A stretch of 64,000 bases of DNA, taken from JAJEFO01 sp965214325 (GTDB taxonomy: Bacteria; Pseudomonadota; Alphaproteobacteria; Rhodobacterales; Rhodobacteraceae). The first letter of the stretch is position 1, and each line of letters starts with the position of its first letter. The notes beneath the pieces are model-generated. The model saw only the letters and a list, made by a program, of their open reading frames with translations, did not search any database and was not told the origin of the DNA. The stretch is from contig CBDCBG010000006.1 in NCBI GenBank assembly GCA_965214325.1, positions 1,116,001-1,180,000 of the forward strand, read 5' to 3'. The position numbers were made by a program, and so were the translations under genes. Shown here piece by piece: positions 16,418-23,436 of the stretch.

Positions 16418-17278
16418 TTAGCAGGAGGTCTTGAGGTGCCCATCGCAATTCTTGAGGTCTTCCACCTGTTCCACGCTCCCCTTGAAATCGCTGTACAGCG
16501 GAGAGATCTCGCCGACGAACAAAGTACTCCATCTTCTGCACCTGGCCCTCATGCTGCATTGTCCCGAGTCCACCGCGACCGGCCTGGTATCGGCATATCC
16601 TGTAACGTTACAGGTATCGTTGGCATCGCTCGCATTCCAGGCGCTCTTGCAGTTCTCGACCGTTACAGGGATGGGGCAAGAGGGGGACAACTCGCTGTTG
16701 CAGTAATCGAGCCGTTTCACATCGTCGGAAGATCCGTAGAAGGACGCTGCAGCCGCAAGGGTCCCGCAGGAGGTCGAGACATTGCATTGCTGGCCTGAAA
16801 TCGACACGCTGTGGGATCCGTAGGACGAACCGCATTTCTGGCTGGCATCGCTGTCGTTCCACGCCTCCTCGCAGGCTGTCGCCAAAGCGGTTTGTTCGGC
16901 AGCGGAGAGGCAGGAGCTGACTTTGAGCACGCCGTTGCAGCTCACCAGGTCGCGCATGTCATCCAGATCGCCGGTGACGGCTTGCATCTGCGATGCCCAG
17001 CCATCCGATTTCCGGCACCTGGTCGTGACGCTGCACTCTCCGTTCGAAGCCGTCATCCAGAACTGGTTGCTGGAAAATGGGCAATGCCCGGAGGCGTCGC
17101 TCGCGTCCCACGCGTCAAGGCACTCGGCCCGCGTCGGGCCGTCCTGGGCATTCTGGGTGCGGGCGGGCCCGGCTGCTGCAAGGGCGGCGGCCAGCACGGC
17201 CGCTGCAAGGGCAATCGCCAAGCGCCCGGTCGATCCGGAAGAGACCCGCAGCTCGGTCGAGGTTCCATCGGTCTTCAT
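16418..17278 (-). CDS. Secreted protein of three six-cysteine repeats (copy 1)
   Basis: 286 residues, unknown family. A Sec signal peptide (residues about 18-42, LAIALAAAVLAAALAAAGPA then RTQ) is followed by three repeats of about 75-85 residues. Each repeat has six Cys in the same order: a Cys 3 residues before AW, a Cys after SDAS, a Cys in the QCXV/ECSV strand, the next Cys 4 residues on, then a final pair in the shape DLXXC(N/D)XXLXXXSC. The mature protein has 18 Cys, probably all in disulfides, so the native form should be periplasmic or extracellular. The closing strand pattern faintly recalls CVNH (cyanovirin-N) domains, a hypothesis only. GGAAGGAAGCG precedes the ATG at 17278. It is convergent with the ABC permease gene and may be its cargo. 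Confidence 0.75.
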   Translation of the reverse strand: MKTDGTSTELRVSSGSTGRLAIALAAAVLAAALAAAGPARTQNAQDGPTRAECLDAWDASDASGHCPFSSNQFWMTASNGECSVTTRCRKSDGWASQMQAVTGDLDDMRDLVSCNGVLKVSSCLSAAEQTALATACEEAWNDSDASQKCGSSYGSHSVSISGQQCNVSTSCGTLAAAASFYGSSDDVKRLDYCNSELSPSCPIPVTVENCKSAWNASDANDTCNVTGYADTRPVAVDSGQCSMRARCRRWSTLFVGEISPLYSDFKGSVEQVEDLKNCDGHLKTSC

Positions 17279-17306
17279 CGCTTCCTTCCTTTCTGCCTGG
17301 TCACGG

Positions 17307-17378
17307 TCACCGATCGACGATCCGACCGGTCATGGTGAGCTCTTCCGCTCTGGGATATGTGGCCGGAGACGCGCGCCA
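17307..17378 (-). pseudogene. Duplicated tail of a beta-sandwich secreted protein
   Basis: The minus-strand frame reads a tail ending ELTMTGRIVDR and a stop at 17307-17309, nearly identical to the tail ending at 18262. It marks the left part of a tandem duplication carrying the six-cysteine gene; the rest of the upstream gene is absent. Confidence 0.55.
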
Positions 17379-17414
17379 CGCCGTGTCGCCCAGACACTCT
17401 CCATTGACCTTGCT

Positions 17415-18239
17415 TCAGCAGGAGGACTTGAGTGTCCCATCGCAGTTCTTGAGGTTTTGCACCTGTCCCAGGTCCCCCTTGTACGAGGTCTCAACGGCGA
17501 TGATTCCCCCGGTCTTCCCCAATGGGTCGTCAACCAGTCTTTGGCAATGGGTCTTTATGGAGCACTGTCCCGAATCCACTCCGACCTGGGTGCTGAAGTG
17601 GCCGGAATAGTTACAGGTAACCTTGGCCGAACTCGCATTCCATGCGCTCGTGCATTTCTCGACCGATGGGCAAGAGGTGGACAACCTGTTGTTGCAGTAA
17701 TCGAGCTGTTTCACATCGTCGGCAGATCCGTAGAAGGACGCTGCCACCGCCAGGGTCCCGCAGGAGGTCGAGACCTGACATTGCACGCCTTGATATGTCG
17801 ACACGCTGTGGGATCCGCCGGACGAACCGCATCTCTGGCTGGCATCGCTGGCATCCCACGCGTCGTTGCATGCTGTCTCCAGGGCGGTTTGTTCAGTAGC
17901 GGTGAGACAAGAGCCGATCTTGAGCTTGCCGTCGCAGCTCACCAGATCGCTCATGTCATCCAGATCGCCGGTGACGGTTTGCTGGGTCGATGGCACGCCA
18001 TTCAACTTCCGGCACCTGGCCGTGACGCTGCACTCTCCGTTCGGGGTGTCAAACCAGAATTGGGTGCCGGGAGCCGGGCAATGCTCGGAGGCGTCGCTGT
18101 CGTACCACGCATTAGCACAGTCGCCATATGTGGGGGCGTTCTGGGCGCGGGCGGGCCCGGCTGCGGCAAGGGCGGCGGCCAGCACGGCCGCTGCAAGCGC
18201 AATCGCCAGGCGCCCGGTCGAGGTTCCATCGGTCTTCAT
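17415..18239 (-). CDS. Secreted protein of three six-cysteine repeats (copy 2)
   Basis: Paralogue of the gene at 16418-17278. Starting at 18239 (MKTDGTSTGRLAIALAAAVL) gives 274 residues with a near-identical signal peptide ending ARAQ, and the same three six-Cys repeats. All 18 Cys positions are kept while many other residues differ, for example in the loop of the third repeat (DPLGKTGG here). This points to selection on the disulfide fold. GGAAGGAAGCG lies before the ATG. A frame extending 12 codons upstream lacks a better start. The two copies plus the tail pieces upstream of each show a tandem duplication. Family unknown; secreted and disulfide-rich is secure, exporter cargo is inferred. 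Confidence 0.75.
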   Translation of the reverse strand: MKTDGTSTGRLAIALAAAVLAAALAAAGPARAQNAPTYGDCANAWYDSDASEHCPAPGTQFWFDTPNGECSVTARCRKLNGVPSTQQTVTGDLDDMSDLVSCDGKLKIGSCLTATEQTALETACNDAWDASDASQRCGSSGGSHSVSTYQGVQCQVSTSCGTLAVAASFYGSADDVKQLDYCNNRLSTSCPSVEKCTSAWNASSAKVTCNYSGHFSTQVGVDSGQCSIKTHCQRLVDDPLGKTGGIIAVETSYKGDLGQVQNLKNCDGTLKSSC

Positions 18240-18261
18240 CGCTTCCTTCCTTTCTGCCCGG

Positions 18262-18504
18262 TCACCGATCGACAATCCGACCGGTCATGGTGAGCTTTTG
18301 CGCTTTGGGATAGGTGGCCGAAGACGTGCGCCACGTGTCGCGCGTGCTGAATCCCGTCACGGTGATCACGAATGTCACCTTGCGGCCCTCCTTCACGCTC
18401 GTATTCTGCGCGTGGACCTCCGGCGCGGCGAGGAGCCCGCCTGCAAGCGCCGGGTGGCCCGCCCGCTCGTTGCACGGCCGTGCGGCCTCAGCATGAATTG
18501 CCGG
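18262..18504 (-). pseudogene. Truncated Calx-beta/Ig-like secreted protein
   Basis: An open frame of 81 codons lacking any start codon. It reads EVHAQNTSVKEGRKVTFVIT through to KLTMTGRIVDR and a stop at 18262-18264. The SVKEGRKVTF pattern is typical of Calx-beta or related beta-sandwich domains, and the tail resembles that of the neighbouring gene at 18532-19023 (MTLTGQIQDND). It is probably the 3' part of a former paralogue whose signal-peptide part was lost. Confidence 0.55.
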
Positions 18505-18531
18505 TCACTGGCAATACTGACCCGCGTTCCC

Positions 18532-19023
18532 TCAATCTGCCTTGACCGCCTGATCGTTGTCCTGGATCTGGCCGGTCAACGTCATCGTGCCCGGCATGGA
18601 CCGGATGTTGGACGTCGGTTGGACCCACCCGGTGACGCCGCGGTAGAGCCCGTTGACCTCCTGGTCGTAGAGCTTGAGCTTGAAGACCTCCGGGTCTTCT
18701 TCATCGCTGTCGTCGATCGTGTCCACATAGACCTTCCGCTCCTTGACCCCCGAGTTGAACGTCACGGTGCCGGTGGCCTCGTCGTAATCCTCGCCCTCGA
18801 CGGCCGCGCCGTCTTCCGTCTTGTACTTGTAGCGCACGGCCCAGCCGTTCGGGGCGGCCCCGAGCTTGACGGTGAACTCCATCTTGTCGCCCTCGGTTGC
18901 GCCGGCGTCCGCGGCGTGCGCCACCTGCGGCCCGGCAAGCGCGGCACTCCCTGCCAGTAAGGCGACGGCAAGGGCGGCGCGCCATGCAGCCCGTGAAGAC
19001 TTCCTGTCCGATTCCTGCCTCAC
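18532..19023 (-). CDS. Secreted Calx-beta-domain protein
   Basis: 163 residues. A Sec signal peptide (AAWRAALAVALLAGSAALAG, cleaved near VAHA) precedes a single Calx-beta-like domain: ATEGDKMEFTVKLG, YKTEDGAAVEGEDYDEATGT then VTFNSGV, and the acidic TIDDSDEEDPEVFKLKLYD that in Calx-beta domains binds calcium. A GTG start at 19023 is preferred, because AAGGAGG lies 6 bases before it, whereas the ATG two codons upstream (19029) directly abuts the Shine-Dalgarno. Such domains act in adhesion or as surface-protein modules in bacteria. It heads a minus-strand group with a truncated relative and the two six-cysteine genes, and may be cotranscribed with them. Confidence 0.75.
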   Translation of the reverse strand: MRQESDRKSSRAAWRAALAVALLAGSAALAGPQVAHAADAGATEGDKMEFTVKLGAAPNGWAVRYKYKTEDGAAVEGEDYDEATGTVTFNSGVKERKVYVDTIDDSDEEDPEVFKLKLYDQEVNGLYRGVTGWVQPTSNIRSMPGTMTLTGQIQDNDQAVKAD

Positions 19024-19301
19024 AGCCATCCTCCTTCTCGGGTTCGGTCGCTGGGCCGATTGCGCCCTGAACGAATCGAAAGCTAGCGGATGCACCACAA
19101 AAATGCAAGGTTCAGTTGACAAAAGGCAGCAATTCCCGGTAGCCTGATCGTCGGCCTCCCAACGGTCGTTTCAGGCGGACGGCGTGGCAGGGCCGTTGCC
19201 GGCGCGCACGACTGATGGCCGGGTGACATCTGCCCGGGTTCTGAACATTCGGCGAAGGGCGGGATCGGGGTCGGTCGAGCGTGGCCGGAGCGGGTCGGCG
19301 G

Positions 19302-20636
19302 CTACGGTCCGTCGGGGAGCATGTCAGCGAGTTCGGGCTTCTTCATGTCCCCCGACATGGCGAGACAGAAGGTCCGCCAGTCCGGGATGCTGAACGTCTG
19401 GAACAGGCTTCGCAGCCTGTTCCAGAGGTAGAGGATGCGTCCCTGATGTTCGCGCGCCTTCCGGAACAGCGGGCAGCAATGCTGCTGCACCTGGTCGATC
19501 AGGAAGGCGAGCATGGCGAGCGTCGCGAAGACGTCCGCCAGATGGTTTTCCCCATGGCCAAAATTGTGCTCGAACCTGTATCCGTCCCGCGCCTTCAGCG
19601 TTTGGAACGTTTCGTTCTCGATGGCCCATCTGCGGCGCGCGGCGCGCATGACGGGCATCACCGTCTCCCGGTCCAGCGGGAGGTCGGTGACCCACGAGAA
19701 CCTTTGCGTCTTTCCCTTCGTGTCGGTCTCCTCGTGTTTCAGCATGTTGACCTTCAGGTCGAAGTTCGCGTCGTTGAGCGGCAGCCCGTGGTCCCGCTCG
19801 AAGCGGTGCACCGTGCCGGTCTTCCTGTCGCGTCTCTCCCATGTCTCCTTCGTCTCGCTCGCCTCGAACCAGCTGAACAGCAGGTCGTGGTCGCCCGGCT
19901 TCGCGCCGAGGATGAAGCGGAAGCCCTTCTCTTCAAGGAGGTTGATGTGCGGGCCGTTGGACGCCAGCCCGTCCTCGACGATGACCGCCTTCATGTGCGG
20001 GTGCTCCCGGCGGAGGTCGTCGAGGAGCCGCTTCGCCGCGTTCCGCTCGCAGTCGTTCTTCGTCGTTCCGTCCGCGTTCCGGATCGGCTCCGGCGCCAGC
20101 GGGAACACCTCCTTCATGTCCGGGTGGACGATCGCCGCACCCAGGGCCTGGTGGCAGCAGGTCTTCGTCCCGTCGCGGTGATTCTTCATGCAGCAGCGCC
20201 GGCACCTGACCTTGTGAGAGGAATGGTGGCCGGTCCCGTCCACCGAGATCAGGAGATGCCCGCCGAGGACCGTCCAGCCTTCGAGGACCTTCCCGCGCTG
20301 CAGGGCGGCATGGAGGCTCGTGAAGCAGCGGCGGAGACTGCGGGGATCGACCTCGTCGAGCCGCTCGCGCATCCAGGTGTCCGAGGGCGGCTTCCCCACG
20401 CCGAAGAGCGTGCGGAGGTTCCGCGCCTGGACCGGGTCCTCGCCGCCGCGCACCTGCGTGTCGAACTGCAACAGGGACGGCATCTTGAGCGAGAACACCG
20501 CAAGCCCCGACATCAGGCAGTCGGCAAGGGTGAAATCACGCGGGTTGATCGGATCGGGGATGCGGTCGAAGCATGCGCGCATCTTCTTGAGCATCCCGGG
20601 CATCGACAGATGCCTGCGGAAGGAGTCTCTGGACAT
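19302..20636 (-). CDS. IS4-superfamily DDE transposase, intact
   Basis: 444-residue transposase with an RNase-H fold. Catalytic residues are the Asp of HLLISVDGTGHHSS, the Asp of KAVIVEDGLASN, and the Glu in RRRWAIENETFQTLK, whose spacing fits the Y(2)R(3)E(6)K signature. After it comes FEHNFGHGENHLADVF, typical of a broadly distributed IS4-like group. A zinc-knuckle-like CRRCCMKNHRDGTKTCCHQ lies between the first two acids. The ATG at 20636 (MSRDSFRRHLSMPGM) is the likely start, although the frame is open slightly further upstream. The reading frame is undamaged. I did not find clear terminal repeats by eye. It separates the secretion island from an IS30 fragment. Confidence 0.87.
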   Translation of the reverse strand: MSRDSFRRHLSMPGMLKKMRACFDRIPDPINPRDFTLADCLMSGLAVFSLKMPSLLQFDTQVRGGEDPVQARNLRTLFGVGKPPSDTWMRERLDEVDPRSLRRCFTSLHAALQRGKVLEGWTVLGGHLLISVDGTGHHSSHKVRCRRCCMKNHRDGTKTCCHQALGAAIVHPDMKEVFPLAPEPIRNADGTTKNDCERNAAKRLLDDLRREHPHMKAVIVEDGLASNGPHINLLEEKGFRFILGAKPGDHDLLFSWFEASETKETWERRDRKTGTVHRFERDHGLPLNDANFDLKVNMLKHEETDTKGKTQRFSWVTDLPLDRETVMPVMRAARRRWAIENETFQTLKARDGYRFEHNFGHGENHLADVFATLAMLAFLIDQVQQHCCPLFRKAREHQGRILYLWNRLRSLFQTFSIPDWRTFCLAMSGDMKKPELADMLPDGP

Positions 20637-20841
20637 GTTGCTGCTCGGCTTTTGCCTGTTTCGCAGCAAAATGGCCGATCTGGCGCAAAAAGTCTACGAA
20701 CGAAAATCCGTTGCGCCAGCGCAACAGGCTGATAATGAACGAAAAGAATTTCTAGCGGGAACTACTGGACAAAAGGCAGGACCATCCCACGCCAAATTCG
20801 GTCGATTTGTCTTGACATGGTGCATCCCGCCATTGCTGGCG

Positions 20842-21021
20842 CGCGGCCTGAACGAGCACACGAACGGTCTCGTGCGGGAGCACTTCCCGAATGGGACGGG
20901 CTTCCGCCAGGTCACCGACGCACAGGTGAAGGCGGTACAGGACCGGACGGACGCGCGTCCGAGGAAGTCGCTCGGCTACCTGACGCCGGAGGAGGCGTTC
21001 CGGAAGGCGCGGCCTCCATGA
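20842..21021 (+). pseudogene. IS30-family transposase, C-terminal fragment
   Basis: The last 59 codons of an IS30-type transposase: RGLNEHTNGLVREHFPNGTG, then VTDAQVKAVQDRTDARPRKS and LGYLTPEEAF. RGXNEXTNGLXR carries the catalytic Glu region of the family. The N-terminal part is missing. The 3' end is duplicated in tandem just downstream. Confidence 0.8.
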
Positions 21022-21212
21022 CGGAAACCGTCCCGGACCGTCCTTCAGGGGACCGGTCCGAGGAGGAAAGGGACGTGATGGGGCGGACGCGCGTCCGAGG
21101 AAGTCGCTCGGCTACCTGACGCCGGAGGAGGCGTTCCGGAAGGCGCGGCCTCCATGACGGAAACCGTCCCGGGTCCTTCAGGGGACCGGTCCGAGGAGGA
21201 AAGGGACGTGAT
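20948..21212 (+). repeat. Tandem direct duplication of the IS30 3' end
   Basis: Copy 1 is 20948-21079 (132 bp) and copy 2 is 21084-21212 (129 bp, a 3-bp deletion), separated by 4 bp and otherwise near identical. The repeat unit covers the last codons of the transposase plus about 60 bp beyond its stop. Confidence 0.85.
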
Positions 21213-21234
21213 CGGCCCGCCGGCCTCGTTAGGG

Positions 21235-21299
21235 CTCCGCTCGGGCTGCGCCCTCGCCACGGAAATGGCCGGCGTTGCACTTCGGACTGGAAGTGGGGA
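21235..21299 (+). repeat. Dispersed 65-bp repeat, copy B
   Basis: 61/65 identical to 9073-9137 and partly matched by 3644-3682. It ends next to the group II intron boundary region and extends into GGAAAGCC, as does the short copy. Confidence 0.75.
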
Positions 21300-21412
21300 A
21301 GGAAAGCCGCAGCGTGGGAAAGTCCTGGACAAATGGGGCCAGGTAGGAGGGGGGCGTTGCCGAGCCCCTCCTACCCCAGTCGCGGTAGGAATGCGCATTG
21401 CTGCGCACCCCC

Positions 21413-21450
21413 CGCTCAGATCCGGACATGGACGGCAATCCATCCGGCTC
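21413..21450 (-). ncRNA. Group II intron 1 domain V hairpin
   Basis: Minus-strand GAGCCGGATG pairs with the TGTCCGG arm and is followed by the typical TCTGAGCGGGG. This is the catalytic domain of the ribozyme. Confidence 0.65.
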
Positions 21451-21469
21451 CTGCCTCGGGTGCTTGGCG

Positions 21470-23001
21470 GCAAGCCGTCGGTCCGGCCACGGGTGGCGGA
21501 TGAGGACGCGCGGCCAAAGGATTCCGGTCATGCGCTCCAGTCGCTTCCAGTCGAGGCCGTGACGCTGGGACCGCCGGCGCAACGCCCGCATCCACAGGCG
21601 CTGCAGCCTGTGGCGAAAGACGCGCAAGAACCGGCTCGACCCCGGGACGGCGAAGTGGTTGAGCCAGCCTTGACAGACCCGCCCAAGCCATTCGCCAGCC
21701 TCCCGGATGTCGTGATGCCAGCGTTCGCGAAGAGCCTCGCCGATGCGCGCCAGGGTCCTGTTGACCCTTTTCGCGATCGGTTTGCGACCAAGCCGGAAAC
21801 GGCCTCGCCGGGTCGTTGCGCAGAAGTGCGTGAAACCCGGGAAGTCGAATGTCTCCGGCCTGCCCGCCCCGCGACCGCGACGGTTCGCTGCCACGAACCG
21901 TCCGAACTCCACGAGGCGGGTCTTGTGCGGGTGGAGGCTGAGGCCGAAGCGGTTCAGCCTTTCCCGAACGTCGCGGAGACATCTCTCCGCATCCCGCTTG
22001 CGCTGAAACCCGACCACGACGTCGTCCGCATGGCGGACAATGCTCGCTTCACCCTCCGAGACATTCCGGCGCCACTTCCCGTGGAACCACAGATCGAGCA
22101 CGCAGTGCAGGAAGACGTTCGCCAAGGTCGGGGAGACCATGTTCCCCTGCGGCGCTCCCACCCCCGTGTCCGTCCATGATCCGTCGTCCATGACGCCAGC
22201 GCCCAGCCATTTCCGGATCAGGCGGGTGACCCGCCTGTCGCCGATGCGGTGCTCCACGAACGTGATCAGCCAATCCCGAGGAATCGTGTCGAAATGCGCC
22301 CGCAGGTCCGCGTCGACCACCCAGCGGCCTTGCGCCGTCCAGTCCCGGAGGCCAGGGCATCGAGCGCGTCATGCGCACCGCGGCCCGGTCGGAACCCGTA
22401 GCTGAATCCGGGAAACTCCGCCTCGTGGACTGGCGTCAGGATCACGTCCACAATCGCTTTCCGGACGATCCTGTCCTCCGGTGCCGCGATCCCGAGCGGT
22501 CGTGTCCCGCCGTCCGGCCTGGGTATCCCTGCCCGCCGCACTGGCGGCGCCCGGTACGCTCCCCCGTTGTGCAGGCGTCGGTGCAGGTCGGGCAGCCGCT
22601 CTTTCGACACCAGCAGCCGCGTCCTCCTTCAGCACGAAGCACGACGCGCCAGGCACCTCCGGCGTCATGTGGCGGAAAGGCGCCGTGAGACGCTCCTGCG
22701 GGTTTCTCTCTACAGCTTGCCGTATCCGGTCCGCCGCCTGTGTCACGCTTGCCCGACACTGCGTTCGGTGCGTGCCTTGGCTTCCCGGATTCCCCTTGGT
22801 CGAGGCCCTTTCCTCCGGCGGCTCCGCAGGAGCGTGCGCTCCCTTGTTCGCCGACATCACAGGTCGCATGGCCCCGTCCGGCCTCTTCAAGCCGTCCGTC
22901 ACGGGCTTCGGCTTTCTCCTTTCCCCATACGGTCCCGCCACGACAGGCGGGACGGATTGAAGACCTCCCGGGGTCCCGGCAGAAGGCGTGCGGACGTGCA
23001 T
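21470..23001 (-). pseudogene. Group II intron reverse transcriptase/maturase, frameshifted
   Basis: Three minus-strand frames make one intron-encoded protein. The N-terminal frame reads SVTQAADRIRQAVERNPQER. The middle frame (about 22610-22350) has RLHNGGAYRAPPVRR, RPLGIAAPEDRIVRKAIVDV and FSYGFRPGRGAHDAL. The third has VVDADLRAHFDTIPRDWL, APQGNMVSPTLANVFLHCVL and VRHADDVVVGF, then the thumb/maturase part. Besides the two frameshifts, the catalytic YADD box reads HADD, a change rarely compatible with activity. The open frame running past domain V to 21229 is not part of the natural protein. Confidence 0.8.
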
Positions 23002-23436
23002 GGGCTCCCTCACACCGCGGGGCTCGCCGACATCTCGCCAGAAAGATGCCTGCGATGTTGCCTTCGGCCGCTCTGAAAGCCCCGGCACCCCGGACCATCG
23101 TCTTTTCGATGCTCAATGGCCCTGCCCGTCCGTACCGCTGCCGACGCTTCGCCTGCCCCCTCACGGGGACCGACGCACGGCTCGCGGAGAAACGTGAATT
23201 GGCTGCTCCTTCGTTCCAGAGGACTTTCACCTCCTGCCTTCTGCCAGTTCGCCTGGCACACCAGAGCCGGACGTGCAATCCACTCATGATCGCGGCCGCA
23301 GCCGTCCTGATTGGCTGGCCTGTGGCTGGTGCAGCGCGGCACGCCATCAAAGAACCCGGAAGGGCACGGACAGACCGGAATGGTCACGTCTGCATTGAAC
23401 GTGCCGTGTGCACGCGTCCGATGCACGCCCGCGCCT

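Larger units (their letters stand above)
21381..23262 (-). mobile_element. Group II intron 1, degenerate
   Basis: A bacterial group II intron read on the minus strand. The 5' end at about 23262 opens GTGTGCCAGGCGAACTGGCA and continues with the usual GGTGAAAGTCC element. The 3' part has a domain V hairpin at about 21413-21450 (arms GAGCCGGATG and TGTCCGGATCTGAGCGG) and a domain VI ending near ACCGCGAC at 21381. The internal reverse transcriptase is frameshifted, so it cannot move on its own, but the ribozyme core looks present and might be served in trans by the intact maturase of intron 2. Boundaries are by eye. Confidence 0.75.

Noticed and set aside
22442..23350. 302-codon minus-strand open frame over the 5' part of intron 1
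   Set aside because: Covers ribozyme domains and out-of-frame maturase sequence; no protein family.
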